Below, in pieces: positions 9,216 to 18,559 of a DNA stretch of 62,044 nt. The DNA comes from Capnocytophaga sp. Its GTDB lineage: Bacteria; Bacteroidota; Bacteroidia; Flavobacteriales; Flavobacteriaceae. The position numbers and the translations under genes are program-made. Position 1 is the stretch's first letter, and each line of letters starts with the position of its first letter. The notes beneath the pieces were generated by a model, which saw only the letters and a program-made list of their open reading frames with translations, did no database searches and was not told the DNA's origin. The stretch is taken from NCBI GenBank assembly GCA_030538675.1, contig JAUNTM010000001.1, forward strand, positions 23,612 to 85,655, given 5' to 3'.

Positions 9216-11492
9216 TTAATACACTTTATTCACTTCGGGCAATTCGTAAGTAGCCCATTCGGTGTCATGAGGCATCGCATCCACCACAAATTCAAGCGTA
9301 CCTCCATTCATGATATCTTCATGGGTAATATATAGTTTTTTATATGGCTTTTGGTTGAGCCAAACCTCTTTGATATAAATATTTTTTTCGGAAAAATGGG
9401 TCGCTTTAACGGTGAATATTTTTCCATTTTCCAATGTGATTACAGCTTCTTCAAAATACGGATTTCCAAGCAAATACACTCCTTGGGCAGGATTGACAGG
9501 ATAAAACCCAAGCGAACTGAAGACAAACCATGAAGACATCTGTCCGCAATCTTCATTACCACAGTGTCCGTCAGGTTCGTTTCGGTATTGAGTTTGGGTT
9601 ATTTTTCGGATAATTTGTTGCGTTTTAGAAGGTTTTTTTACATAATTGTAAAGATACCCGACATGGTGGCTTGGCTCGTTGCCATGTGCGTACTGTCCTA
9701 TCATTCCTGTACTGAATATTGGTAATTCATCTTCGGGAAGCGGGTCATAGCGGAACATAGAATCAAGTTTTTGCTCAAAACGCACTTTGCCTCCTACACT
9801 TTTCACCAACTCAGGAATGTTTTGCGGAACAAACCAAAAGTAATGCCATGCGTTGCTTTCACAAAAATAAGGTGTATATTCTTTAGGCACAAAAGGCGAA
9901 ACAAAGTTGCCTTTTTCATCTTTCGGACGTAAGAATGTCGATTGCGAATCGTAATGATTTTTCCAATTTTCTGACCTTTTCAGGAAATATTCATAATCAT
10001 CCACATGTCCTAAACTCTTTGCCATCATCGCTATACACCAATCATCATAAGCGTATTCGACAGTTTTGGACACTGACCAATTTTCATGATGTTCGTCCGT
10101 AGGGACATAGCCTATTTTTTTGTACACACCTATCTGCCGAGAATCCACCATAGCACTTTCTTTACACGCCTTGTAAGCCAATTCCACATCCATTGGTATT
10201 CCTTTGAAATAAGCATCAACTATCACAGGTACCGCATGATAGCCTATCATCATGTACGTTTCGTTGCCTTGCATCGACCATACCGGAAGCTCCCCAACCT
10301 GCTGATAATGAGCCAGCAAAGACGCTATAAAATCCCTACTGCGCTCCGTATGGATAAGCGTATACAGCGGATGCGCTGCACGAAATGTATCCCAAAGCGA
10401 AAACGTATCGTAGCGTTCGTACCCCAGTGCCTCTCCCACGCTGCCGTCTGCCGCTTTGTAGTTCCCTTGCGGGTCGCTCAATAAAGTGGGTGCTAACATC
10501 GACTGATACATCATCGTGTAAAAAAGCATTTTCTTGTCAAAATCATCTGTTGTGATACGGATTTTAGAAAGTTCGCTATCCCATTCCTTGCGTGCTTTTT
10601 GGTGGTATTTGTCAAAATCGAAATCATCCGTTTCGGCAGTCATTGAAGCGTATGCCCCTTCAATACCGGCGGTTGAGAGCGCTGTCTTCACGATGATTTG
10701 TTCGTCTTCCGAAGTAGAAAAATCCAATGCAATCCGCGTATCGACAGCTTTTATTTTTTCCCTTTCGGGGGATGCTACACCGTCCGCATAGAGCGTATGA
10801 TTTTTGAACGGCTTTGAGAATTGCATCACGAAATAAACCCGTTGTTCTTTCGCCCAGCCTGTAGAATAGCGATAGCCTTCAAGCGTATGATTGTCAACTA
10901 CACGGATATAAGTATCAGTCGCTTTGTCCCAATTCATCGCATACCCCAAATCCACATGGATAACCGTTTGCTCATCTTCAGGAAATGTATACCGATGTAC
11001 CCCAACCCTGCGGGTTGCCGTGAGTTCGGCTTTGATACCATAACTCAGTAAATCAACCGTATAATATCCTGCCGTCGCCGCTTCAGCATCATGGCTAAAT
11101 ACCGAAAAAGGTTTGTAATTATTTTCTTCCATCCGTCCTTGAAAACGACTATTGGTCGGCATCACCAGAATATCATACAAATCGCCCGCTCCTGTCCCCG
11201 TGAGATGCGTGTGCGAAAACCCCGAGATGATACTATCTTGATAAAAGTAGCCCGCAATCCTATCCCAACCCGGAATACCAATATCAGGACTTAGTTGTAC
11301 CATCCCGAACGGAACGGTCGCCCCCGGATAGGTATTTCCCGGCCCGTCTGTACCGATAAATGGATTTACAAAATCCGCAAAAGATTGATGATCAATACTT
11401 TCATTCGTCTTCTTTTGACAGGAAAAAAGAAAAATGCCTATCAAAAAAAACATTGTTACCCGCCTATGAGTTAAATAAAAAATAGATTCCAT
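9216..11492 (-). CDS. GH92 family alpha-mannosidase, lipoprotein
   Basis: 758 residues, the usual length of glycoside hydrolase family 92 (Ca2+-dependent exo-alpha-mannosidases). The N-terminus has a hydrophobic run ending in a lipobox-like FLFSC, so it is probably a lipoprotein. Family motifs are clear: FVNPFIGTDGPGNTYPGA near residue 41, FSHTHLTGTGAGD near 92, a CESNAWHYFWFVPQ block that corresponds to the acid-bearing EGNAWQY segment of the family, GNEPSHHVGYLYNY near 604, and GNEDCGQMSSWFVF near 645. Likely role: trimming mannose from glycoproteins or mannans outside the cell. The start at 11492 lies 27 nt from a -7 element. It stands alone, facing the adhesin tail to tail. Linkage specificity cannot be read from the sequence. 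Confidence 0.93.
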   Translation of the reverse strand: MESIFYLTHRRVTMFFLIGIFLFSCQKKTNESIDHQSFADFVNPFIGTDGPGNTYPGATVPFGMVQLSPDIGIPGWDRIAGYFYQDSIISGFSHTHLTGTGAGDLYDILVMPTNSRFQGRMEENNYKPFSVFSHDAEAATAGYYTVDLLSYGIKAELTATRRVGVHRYTFPEDEQTVIHVDLGYAMNWDKATDTYIRVVDNHTLEGYRYSTGWAKEQRVYFVMQFSKPFKNHTLYADGVASPEREKIKAVDTRIALDFSTSEDEQIIVKTALSTAGIEGAYASMTAETDDFDFDKYHQKARKEWDSELSKIRITTDDFDKKMLFYTMMYQSMLAPTLLSDPQGNYKAADGSVGEALGYERYDTFSLWDTFRAAHPLYTLIHTERSRDFIASLLAHYQQVGELPVWSMQGNETYMMIGYHAVPVIVDAYFKGIPMDVELAYKACKESAMVDSRQIGVYKKIGYVPTDEHHENWSVSKTVEYAYDDWCIAMMAKSLGHVDDYEYFLKRSENWKNHYDSQSTFLRPKDEKGNFVSPFVPKEYTPYFCESNAWHYFWFVPQNIPELVKSVGGKVRFEQKLDSMFRYDPLPEDELPIFSTGMIGQYAHGNEPSHHVGYLYNYVKKPSKTQQIIRKITQTQYRNEPDGHCGNEDCGQMSSWFVFSSLGFYPVNPAQGVYLLGNPYFEEAVITLENGKIFTVKATHFSEKNIYIKEVWLNQKPYKKLYITHEDIMNGGTLEFVVDAMPHDTEWATYELPEVNKVY

Positions 11493-11519
11493 TGTTACAA
11501 AATAATTTTATCAAAAGTA

Positions 11520-11527
11520 CAAAAATA
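11520..11527 (-). promoter_or_regulatory. -7 promoter element for the GH92 gene
   Basis: TATTTTTG on the minus strand matches Bacteroidota TAnnTTTG and sits 27 nt upstream of the ATG at 11492. No clear -33 TTG was found. Confidence 0.5.
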
Positions 11528-11964
11528 AATTTGACACAAAATCACTTTGCAGGTTGCAAGTCCTAATTCCGTAACTTCACATTGTACTTCTTTACTGCAA
11601 AAAACTATTTATTCATTACTAAAAATCAATTACAAACCAATGTTATACTGTATATTCTTCAAACAAATTCTAAAAATAATAAACGCAATCGAATTACATC
11701 TGTTGCTATTTTTAACATCTCGAAAAAGTTCACACATAACAACTTTCATAAACACAATCTTTTCCCCATGCGGAAATTCCACCAACCAACTTTCTGTAAA
11801 TCAAAAATATAAGTGTCGGAAAGAAAATATTTCTCCTTTAAAAAATTTATTTTTACGCATCCCAGGTATTAGAAAATAAATATTCCAACCCTTACACTTC
11901 CTAAAAAATTGTTTTAAAATATTATTTTATTCTTAAATGAGTTCTCTGTTCTTATTTTTTTTTC

Positions 11965-11972
11965 TATTTTTG
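11965..11972 (+). promoter_or_regulatory. -7 promoter element for purine nucleoside phosphorylase
   Basis: TATTTTTG lies 15 nt upstream of the ATG at 11988 and 24 nt upstream of a second in-frame ATG at 11997. The leader would be very short for the first start. Confidence 0.55.
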
Positions 11973-11987
11973 TAGGGCTATTAAAAA

Positions 11988-12818
11988 ATGACAAGCATGT
12001 ATATCTACGAAAAAATCAGCGAAACGGCACGCATCATCCAGTCGTATATTCCAGAACACACCCCCGAATACGCTATTATTTTAGGCTCAGGCCTTAATAA
12101 ATTAGAAGATGAAGTCGATATCATCTCGCAAATAAAGTATAGTAACATTCCCAATTTTCCAAAATCAACCGTGTCAGGACACAGCGGAAGGCTCATATAC
12201 GGTAAGATAGGCGGTCATTACGTACTGATGATGGCGGGGCGTTTTCACTATTACGAAGGATACAGCATGCAAGAAGTGACTTTCCCGATACGGGTATTTC
12301 ATCAGTTGGGCATCCGAAAATTGATTGTTTCAAATGCTTCGGGTGGCGTAAATCCTGATTTTTCTATTGGTGATGTGATGATTATCCGCGACCACATAAA
12401 TCTGTTCCCCGAACATCCGTTGCGCGGAAAGAATCTTGACCAGTTCGGCACAAGATTCCCCGACATGAGCAAGCCTTACAGCCTTGATATGATTGCAAAA
12501 CTGGAAGAAATCGCTGCCGCCAACAACATCAAAGTCCAAAAAGGCGTGTATGTCGGACTGCAAGGACCTTCGTTCGAAACGCCCGCCGAATATGGTATGA
12601 TACGCATATTGGGCGGTGATGCCGTCGGGATGAGTACCGTCCCCGAGGTGATTGTAGCACGCCACCAAGATATGGAAGTGTGTGCCCTTTCGGTCATTAC
12701 AGACGTAGGCGGTGCTGATATTGCCCCCGATGTTTCGCACGAAGAAGTGCTGCAAGCCGCCAATAAAGCGATGCCCAACGTAATTAGCCTTGTAACAGCA
12801 TTCATAAAATCATATTAA
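11988..12818 (+). CDS. Purine nucleoside phosphorylase (PNP-I, trimeric type)
   Basis: 276 residues. It should cleave purine (deoxy)nucleosides with phosphate to free base and (deoxy)ribose-1-phosphate in cytoplasmic purine salvage. Motifs: phosphate-binding GSGLNKL near residue 33, SGHSGRL near 63, SNASGGVNPDF near 115, and the base and ribose site GLQGPSFETPAEY through GMSTVPEVIVARH near 189-225, as in the mammalian-like PNP family. ATG 11997 (MYIYEKIS) is an alternative start because the promoter lies only 15 nt before 11988. It is monocistronic in appearance. Confidence 0.95.
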   Translation: MTSMYIYEKISETARIIQSYIPEHTPEYAIILGSGLNKLEDEVDIISQIKYSNIPNFPKSTVSGHSGRLIYGKIGGHYVLMMAGRFHYYEGYSMQEVTFPIRVFHQLGIRKLIVSNASGGVNPDFSIGDVMIIRDHINLFPEHPLRGKNLDQFGTRFPDMSKPYSLDMIAKLEEIAAANNIKVQKGVYVGLQGPSFETPAEYGMIRILGGDAVGMSTVPEVIVARHQDMEVCALSVITDVGGADIAPDVSHEEVLQAANKAMPNVISLVTAFIKSY

Positions 12819-12929
12819 ATATCTTGTATAATCGTAAAAAACCTCTTTCCTAACTTATGAAATCCTCAATGTTTTTATAAAATATTTCCATTTAACTACG
12901 TCTTAACGAGGTAAATAGTCGCAATTTGC

Positions 12930-12937
12930 TACCTTTG
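12930..12937 (+). promoter_or_regulatory. -7 promoter element
   Basis: TACCTTTG. The longest reading frame downstream begins at a TTG (12926) upstream of this element, so the real start must be one of the ATGs at 12956, 12962 or 12968. Confidence 0.5.
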
Positions 12938-12961
12938 CCAATGATGAAGATACTAATGACA

Positions 12962-14380
12962 ATGAAGATGAGCAAATTACTACTTTTTACTACTCTGGCT
13001 ATTTTTGCTACCATTAGTTCATGTAGCGATTCGAAAACGAAATCAACTTCTGTATTCGAGGGACATCTGATGAACAATAGCGAAAAATTTGTGGTTCTTT
13101 TTCAAGATGAAAGACCCGTTGACACCGCCTATTTGGATACGAATAACAATTTCAAATTCCGAATAGAAAACCCCACAGGCAATCTTTACAATTACAGCAT
13201 TGGCAATGAGTACCAATATGTATACCTGACGGCAGGCGACAGCCTCGTGATGTACGCCAACCTACTCAACGTGCAAGAAACGATTTCGTACTCAGGTTCA
13301 GGAGGAGGAATCAATAATTTCATGGTACGACAAAACTATGAAAATGCTGATATTCAGAACTCTATACGGAATTTTCACTCTTTACCTACCGAAATATTCA
13401 AGGCTAAAATGGATTCGGTACGACTGCTCAAACAGTCCGAAGTAAACGAGTTCATTGCGACCAACCCGGCGTTGTGTAACAATGCTAAGAAAATAGCTGC
13501 TGTAAGCGCTTTGGCATTCCTTGACAAAGAGATGGAAACCTATCCTTTTATCTACCAACGGAAAAACAACGACCGCATAATCAATAACTTGCCCGACAAA
13601 TTCTACGAACATCGGAAAGGCATTGATTACAACAACGAACTCTTAGAACATTACCGCCCTTATTACAGCTATATGGTGATGTTTGTGAACAATCTTGCTT
13701 TTTTACAACTTGAAAAACAAAAACTAAACAACTATTCGGACATCAACAAAGTCAGTGAATTCCATTTCAATAAAATAAAAATAATTGACAGTATTTTCCC
13801 CAAAGGAAATCTGCGGGACAACCTCTATCGCAATGCAGCGTATGCGTATCTTTTCAATATCCAAAACGAAAAGGATAATAACAAATACATCCAACTTTTC
13901 GAACAATACAATAAAGGAAGCAAACACAAAGCGGAGTTGGGAAAAGTATTCAAAAGCACGCTCGCGCTACAGAAAGGATATTCGCCTCCCGATTTTGATT
14001 TGGTAGATAGCGAAGGAAATATCATAAAATTATCCGACACTTTCAAGCCTACAATCAACTTGTACTATTTTTGGTCGGCCAATCAAGCGGAACTTTCCAC
14101 ATATACTCAAAACAGAGTGCAACAGTTACGTTCTCTGTCGCCAAACACCAATTTTGTCGGTATTGACATCAGCCAAAACAAAGAGGCGTGGAATCGCTAC
14201 ATCAATAGTAACGGCATGAGCAGCAACCCACAATACCATTCGGCGAACTTTAATGATGTATCGCAAAAATTGCTCATTTACAACATGAACAAATCCGTCA
14301 TCATTGACAAAGACGGCAAAATTGTTTCGGCTTTTGAAAATATTTTCAGCCCGAATTTGGAGCGTTTGCTCCTGAATTAA
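12962..14380 (+). CDS. Thioredoxin-fold lipoprotein without CxxC (TlpA/DUF4369-like)
   Basis: About 472 residues. The N-terminus (MKMSKLLLFTTLAIFAT...SSC) is a lipoprotein signal. An N-terminal beta domain resembles DUF4369 (GHLMN...FRIENP...YLTAGDSLVM), followed by a helical middle and, from about residue 345, a TlpA/thioredoxin-like domain (SPPDFDLVDSEGNIIKLSD, then YYFWSANQAEL, and later KSVIIDKDGKIV). At the redox site the expected WCxxC reads WSANQ, so both cysteines are missing and a disulfide reductase role is unlikely. It may be a structural or binding derivative of the family. The start is taken at 12962; 12956 is also possible. Confidence 0.75.
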   Translation: MKMSKLLLFTTLAIFATISSCSDSKTKSTSVFEGHLMNNSEKFVVLFQDERPVDTAYLDTNNNFKFRIENPTGNLYNYSIGNEYQYVYLTAGDSLVMYANLLNVQETISYSGSGGGINNFMVRQNYENADIQNSIRNFHSLPTEIFKAKMDSVRLLKQSEVNEFIATNPALCNNAKKIAAVSALAFLDKEMETYPFIYQRKNNDRIINNLPDKFYEHRKGIDYNNELLEHYRPYYSYMVMFVNNLAFLQLEKQKLNNYSDINKVSEFHFNKIKIIDSIFPKGNLRDNLYRNAAYAYLFNIQNEKDNNKYIQLFEQYNKGSKHKAELGKVFKSTLALQKGYSPPDFDLVDSEGNIIKLSDTFKPTINLYYFWSANQAELSTYTQNRVQQLRSLSPNTNFVGIDISQNKEAWNRYINSNGMSSNPQYHSANFNDVSQKLLIYNMNKSVIIDKDGKIVSAFENIFSPNLERLLLN

Positions 14381-14468
14381 CCAAACCTTGCCGGGCTACC
14401 TACAACGTAATTACAAAAAGCTATCCGAAAAAACGAAAAAAAAATCACTTCCATATACATTAAGATTG

Positions 14469-14476
14469 TATTTTTG
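14469..14476 (+). promoter_or_regulatory. -7 promoter element
   Basis: TATTTTTG. The TTG within it (14474) opens the longest frame of the next gene, so that codon cannot be the start. The first usable ATG is at 14501. Confidence 0.55.
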
Positions 14477-14500
14477 TGGTTTCGCTATAAATATATCCTT

Positions 14501-16120
14501 ATGACCCGAAGATATCTCCAAACATTGGCTGTGCTTTTTTTCATTACGTTGTTGGTACAATGTGCCCGCAGAGGTTCGCCTACAGGAGGTCCGAAAGACG
14601 AAACGCCACCTGTGCTTATCAGTGCCAATCCTACGTCAGGAACAACCAATTTTAAAGCTAAAAAAATACGGTTTGTATTTGATGAACTTGTGGTCACCAA
14701 AGACTTACGCAAGCAACTCATCATCTCGCCTCCGTTTGAAAATTTTCCGCTCATCTCACCTACTTCGGCTTCACGATGGCTCGAAATCACTATCACTGAT
14801 ACGCTCAGCCCGAACACTACTTACGTGATGAACTTTGGCAACAGTATTCAGGATTACAACGAAGGCAACCCCTACCCTTTCTTCAAATACGTGTTTTCGA
14901 CGGGCGATTTTATCGATTCGTTGGACGTAAAAGGTCGGATTGAAGATGCTTTTAGTCCGAAACCCGACAATTTCGTTTCGGTGATGCTGTACGAATACAA
15001 CGAGGCGTACTCGGATTCACTTGTCTATAAACAGCGCCCGCTCTATGTTACCAATACGCTCGACAGCCTTACGACTTTTGAAATCGGCAATGTGCGTCCC
15101 GGAAAATATGTGCTTATCGGCTTAAAGGACAAGAATAATAATTATCTTTTTAACCAAAAAGAAGATAAAATTGCTTTTTCGGACAGTATTATCACGGTGG
15201 GCGAAGATAGTTTGGCTATCGCTCATACGCTACGGCTTTTCAAAGAAATCCGTGATTATAAAGCAACACGACCTTCGCAAGTAGCGGATAATCGTATTAT
15301 TTTTGGTTTTGAAGGACAGTCGGAGTTGGCGGAAATCACACCGATTTCAGCAGTTACGGACGATTTCAAATCGTTCATCACTAAAGAACCGCAAAAAGAT
15401 ACGCTCAATTATTGGTACCGTCCGAAGCAAAATGACTCGATTGTTTTTACCGTGCGTGGCGGGACGAAAATCGATACGTTTAAAGTCCGCCTGAAAGAAA
15501 TGAAACCCGATAGTATGCAGCTTTCAACGACTTTTTCGGGAAATTTGCCTTTCGGGAAGGTTTTCGGCTGGAAATCGAACACGCCTATCGTGAAAACGGA
15601 TAGTACGAAAGTGGCAATTTTCACAAAAGATTCGCTTTCCGTTCCGTTTACCACACGGCTTGAACCCGACCATTTGCAGTTTTCGCTTCTTTTTGAACCC
15701 AAACACAACGAGCAATACCGCATCGAAGCCCTCCCCGAAGCGATAACGGATTTCTTCGGACAAACGAATGATACGCTGAATGTTTCGTTGCGAACTAAAA
15801 AATACGAGGACTATGCCGTGCTGAAAATGAATATCAATATGCCGATGCAATTCCCAGCCATTCTGCAACTTACCAACGAAAAAGGCGATACGGTCGAACA
15901 GGAACTCATCGTAAAAGAAGCCCGAAACGAATATCTGTTTGAAAATGTAAATCCGGGAAAATACAGATTCCGGATTATTTTCGATACGAATGATAACGGA
16001 CGATGGGACACGGGGAATTTCCTGCAACGGCTGCAACCCGAATGGATTTTTTATCATAAAAACCTCATCGAACTGCGGGCTAACTGGGAAGTGGAAGAGG
16101 ATTTTATCCGTTCAGAGTAA
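14501..16120 (+). CDS. Lipoprotein with bacterial Ig-like (Big_5) domain
   Basis: 539 residues from ATG 14501 (MTRRYLQTLAVLFFITLLVQCARRG), with a lipobox ending at Cys18. Directly after comes GSPTGGPKDETPPVLISANP, the conserved opening of a widespread Bacteroidota lipoprotein family with an Ig-like Big_5 domain (about residues 30-140), followed by transthyretin-like and beta-rich regions (GKYVLIGLKDKNNNY; PGKYRFRIIFDTNDNGRWD near the C-terminus). No catalytic motif was seen. It is probably a periplasm-facing or surface lipoprotein of unknown function. Its 3' end overlaps the convergent amidase gene by 17 nt. Confidence 0.85.
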   Translation: MTRRYLQTLAVLFFITLLVQCARRGSPTGGPKDETPPVLISANPTSGTTNFKAKKIRFVFDELVVTKDLRKQLIISPPFENFPLISPTSASRWLEITITDTLSPNTTYVMNFGNSIQDYNEGNPYPFFKYVFSTGDFIDSLDVKGRIEDAFSPKPDNFVSVMLYEYNEAYSDSLVYKQRPLYVTNTLDSLTTFEIGNVRPGKYVLIGLKDKNNNYLFNQKEDKIAFSDSIITVGEDSLAIAHTLRLFKEIRDYKATRPSQVADNRIIFGFEGQSELAEITPISAVTDDFKSFITKEPQKDTLNYWYRPKQNDSIVFTVRGGTKIDTFKVRLKEMKPDSMQLSTTFSGNLPFGKVFGWKSNTPIVKTDSTKVAIFTKDSLSVPFTTRLEPDHLQFSLLFEPKHNEQYRIEALPEAITDFFGQTNDTLNVSLRTKKYEDYAVLKMNINMPMQFPAILQLTNEKGDTVEQELIVKEARNEYLFENVNPGKYRFRIIFDTNDNGRWDTGNFLQRLQPEWIFYHKNLIELRANWEVEEDFIRSE

Positions 16121-16874
16121 AATCGTCAGTATCGGACAATGCCGGAAAACGGGTTCGGGCTTCTGCCAAATCTGTCAAAGACAATGCTGCTTGCAACACT
16201 TGTTCGTGAGCATCCGCGTAGGCTATTTTTTTTCCGAAATAATCAAAAACCGCCGAATGCCCCGAATATTCCAATCCGTTGCCGTCAGTTCCCGTTATAG
16301 TAACACCTACGCAGTACGAAATATTTTCTATTGCTCTGGCTTTCAGCAATGTATCCCAAGCAACAATACGGCTGTCGGGCCAATTGGCTACGCAGAGTAG
16401 CAAATCATAATCGGAACGGCATCGGAGCCATACAGGAAATCGTAAATCGTAACAAATGAACGGCAGAATCCGCCAGCCACGATAGTTTACAACGCATCGA
16501 GCATTTCCTTTTTCAAAAAAACGGTCTTCGCCGGCAAAGGAAAAAAGATGCCGTTTGTCGTAGCTATCTATTTGACCGTCAGGATGTACGAACAGAAATC
16601 GGTTGTAAAAAAGTCCGTTCTCTTCAATCATCAAACTTCCTGCTAAAGCAAATCCGCCAGCGGCAGCGGTTTCCTTCATCCACATTACCGTCCTGCCCTG
16701 CATCGTTTCTGCCAGGGCGGTGCGAAAGGTAAATCCTGTAACAAACATTTCGGGCAACACGACCAAATCCGTTTTCCCTACCGTATTGATTATCTGTGTT
16801 GTATCACGAATATTCTGTTCGGGATTTTCCCAAACGATGCGTTTTTGAATGAGCGTAACATGAAGTTTTTTCAT
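16104..16874 (-). CDS. Nitrilase-superfamily amidase (omega-amidase/YafV-like)
   Basis: 256 residues from ATG 16874 (MKKLHVTLIQ). The frame extends upstream to 17021, but that extension is AT-rich and lacks family similarity, so the inner start is preferred. The catalytic triad of carbon-nitrogen hydrolases is complete: Glu42 (LPEMF), Lys107 (YDKRHLF) and Cys141 (FICYDLRFP). The subfamily resembles YafV/omega-amidase, which hydrolyses 2-oxoglutaramate or 2-oxosuccinamate to the oxoacid and ammonia in the cytoplasm. Substrate is inferred from overall similarity only. It converges on and overlaps the Big_5 lipoprotein gene by 17 nt. Confidence 0.88.
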   Translation of the reverse strand: MKKLHVTLIQKRIVWENPEQNIRDTTQIINTVGKTDLVVLPEMFVTGFTFRTALAETMQGRTVMWMKETAAAGGFALAGSLMIEENGLFYNRFLFVHPDGQIDSYDKRHLFSFAGEDRFFEKGNARCVVNYRGWRILPFICYDLRFPVWLRCRSDYDLLLCVANWPDSRIVAWDTLLKARAIENISYCVGVTITGTDGNGLEYSGHSAVFDYFGKKIAYADAHEQVLQAALSLTDLAEARTRFPALSDTDDFTLNG

Positions 16875-17047
16875 TTTGGAAAGATTAATCATTTCGTCTA
16901 AAAACCGTTTGATTTCCCAATTCAATAAACTATTATCAAGCGAGAACTCAAGTAAAAAGTTGTTGAATAGTAACATTTTTTCTTTATTCAAAAAACGGCT
17001 TTTTTCTCCGTAAAAAAACACTTTTGCTAGCGGAATCTATAAATGAA

Positions 17048-17087
17048 AAAAGCCGTGCTCATCAGTTTTCTGATTTACAACGGCTTT
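17048..17087 (-). terminator. Rho-independent terminator of tRNA-His
   Basis: On the minus strand AAAGCCGT (17087-17080) pairs with ACGGCTTT (17055-17048 region), with a nested inner hairpin (17061-17074) and then a run of T. It lies immediately 3' of the tRNA. Confidence 0.75.
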
Positions 17088-17089
17088 CG

Positions 17090-17164
<75 letters not shown>

Positions 17165-17236
17165 ATTTTTTATCGCGACTGCAAAGATAAGAACTTTTTC
17201 CGGTTTTGCAATAGTAAAAGTATTTTTTTTGCAAAA

Positions 17237-18265
17237 TTATTTTCTATACGACTTCACCGCATCTACAAATGCACGAGCGTTTTCCACAGGAATATTAGGT
17301 AAAATGCCGTGTCCGAGGTTGGCGATGTAGCGGTCTTTACCAAAACGGTCAATCATCTGGTGAACCATTTTTTTGATTTCAGAAGGCGATGAAAGTAACC
17401 GTGAAGGGTCAAAATTGCCTTGTAGCGTTATCCGTCCGCCCGTGAGATAGCGGGCATTTTCGGGCGTACAAGTCCAGTCCACACCAATAGCCGACGCTTT
17501 GGACTGTGCCATCTCTTTGAGGGCAAACCAACAGCCTTTGCCAAATACAATTACTTTGGTTTCCGCCGAAAGGATTTCGGTGATTTGGTTGGTATATTTC
17601 CACGAAAACTCCTGATAATCCGCAGGCGAAAGCACACCACCCCAGCTGTCAAAAATCTGTACGGCATCAACGCCTGCTTTCACTTTTTCTTTTAAATAAG
17701 CGATGGTTGTATCGGTTATTTTTTGCAAAAGAGCGTGTGCGGCTTGTGGCTGAGTGAAACAAAATTCTTTGGCGGTATTGAAGTCGCGTGAGCCTTTTCC
17801 TTCCACCACATAGCAAAATATCGTCCACGGCGAACCAGCAAATCCGATGAGCGGCACGCGGCTCTTGAGTTTTTCTTTTGTCAATTTGATGGCTTCCATC
17901 ACGTAACTGAGCGTTTCGTCAATGTCGGGAATGATAACATTTTCTACCTCTTTCGCCGAACGAACGGGATTGGGAAGCCACGGACCGACGCCCGATTTCA
18001 TTTCCACTTCGATGTTCATCGCTTGAGGAACGACCAAAATATCGGAAAATAAAATAGCCGCATCTACGCCTACAATATCAACGGGTTGCACTGTGATTTC
18101 CGATGCCAATTCAGGTGTTTTGCACCGTGTAAAAAAATCATATTTATCACGCAAGGCACGAAATTCAGGCAGATAGCGTCCTGCTTGGCGCATCATCCAC
18201 ACGGGCGGTCGTTCTACGGTTTCGCCGTTTAAGGCTTTTATGAAAAGATCGTTTTTAAGCATCAT
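17237..18265 (-). CDS. hemE: Uroporphyrinogen decarboxylase
   Basis: 342 residues. It converts uroporphyrinogen III to coproporphyrinogen III in haem synthesis (cytoplasm). Family signatures: [16 protein letters not shown] near residue 20, [11 protein letters not shown] near 72, [12 protein letters not shown] near 140, [10 protein letters not shown] near 203, and NLGHGILP near 313. The frame begins at a TTG (18286) that lies inside the -7 element TATCTTTG, so translation must start at ATG 18265 or 18262. It appears monocistronic. Confidence 0.97.
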   Translation of the reverse strand: MMLKNDLFIKALNGETVERPPVWMMRQAGRYLPEFRALRDKYDFFTRCKTPELASEITVQPVDIVGVDAAILFSDILVVPQAMNIEVEMKSGVGPWLPNPVRSAKEVENVIIPDIDETLSYVMEAIKLTKEKLKSRVPLIGFAGSPWTIFCYVVEGKGSRDFNTAKEFCFTQPQAAHALLQKITDTTIAYLKEKVKAGVDAVQIFDSWGGVLSPADYQEFSWKYTNQITEILSAETKVIVFGKGCWFALKEMAQSKASAIGVDWTCTPENARYLTGGRITLQGNFDPSRLLSSPSEIKKMVHQMIDRFGKDRYIANLGHGILPNIPVENARAFVDAVKSYRK

Positions 18266-18283
18266 TCTATTTTTATGAAAGGA

Positions 18284-18291
18284 CAAAGATA
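18284..18291 (-). promoter_or_regulatory. -7 promoter element for hemE
   Basis: TATCTTTG on the minus strand, 18 nt upstream of ATG 18265. Confidence 0.6.
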
Positions 18292-18317
18292 CACAATTTT
18301 AAGATTTTTAAAAAATA

Positions 18318-18347
18318 AAAAAGGATGCCTGTTGTGGCATCCTTTTT
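18318..18347. terminator. Hairpin with A/T flanks between tpiA and hemE
   Basis: A 12-bp stem (AAAAAGGATGCC with GGCATCCTTTTT) and a 6-nt loop, flanked by A on one side and T on the other. It lies downstream of tpiA on the minus strand but beyond the inverted-repeat element, which may have inserted between the gene and its terminator. Confidence 0.75.
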
Positions 18348-18357
18348 CAGTATAAAA

Positions 18358-18543
18358 TAACGTGAGGTTGATGTAAGAAAACAGTGTAAATCAATACGTT
18401 AATTCCCTCACCCCCAGCCCCTATATCTCATTTTTATTATTTTAGATTTTGGTTTCGATGAATCTTCGATTTCCAAAGGAGCGGGGCTGGGGTGAGGGCT
18501 AATATACTAATATTCAACAACTTCTTACATCGAGCTCACGTTA
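18358..18543. repeat. 186-bp MITE-like element with 22-bp terminal inverted repeats
   Basis: The left end (18358-18379) and the reverse complement of the right end (18522-18543) agree at 20 of 22 positions: both begin TAACGTGAG and end GATGTAAGAA. Inside, CCCTCACCCCCAGCCCC (18405-18421) pairs with GGGGCTGGGGTGAGGG (18483-18498) apart from one extra C. It carries no coding frame. A shortened relative lies at 29075-29166. Structure and recurrence fit a non-autonomous mobile repeat. Confidence 0.75.
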
Positions 18544-18559
18544 AAATAGTACGCAATGA

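Larger units (their letters stand above)
11493..11987. other. AT-rich divergent intergenic region
   Basis: About 495 bp between the divergent GH92 and purine nucleoside phosphorylase genes. Apart from the two -7 elements near its ends nothing was recognised. A 110-codon frame crosses it, but its composition (Lys/Ile/Asn/Ser rich, no domain) looks like chance reading of AT-rich DNA. Confidence 0.6.

Noticed and set aside
11547-11879. 110-codon plus-strand frame in the region between GH92 and PNP genes
   Set aside because: AT-rich, no domain, no signal peptide and no supporting context; looks like chance.
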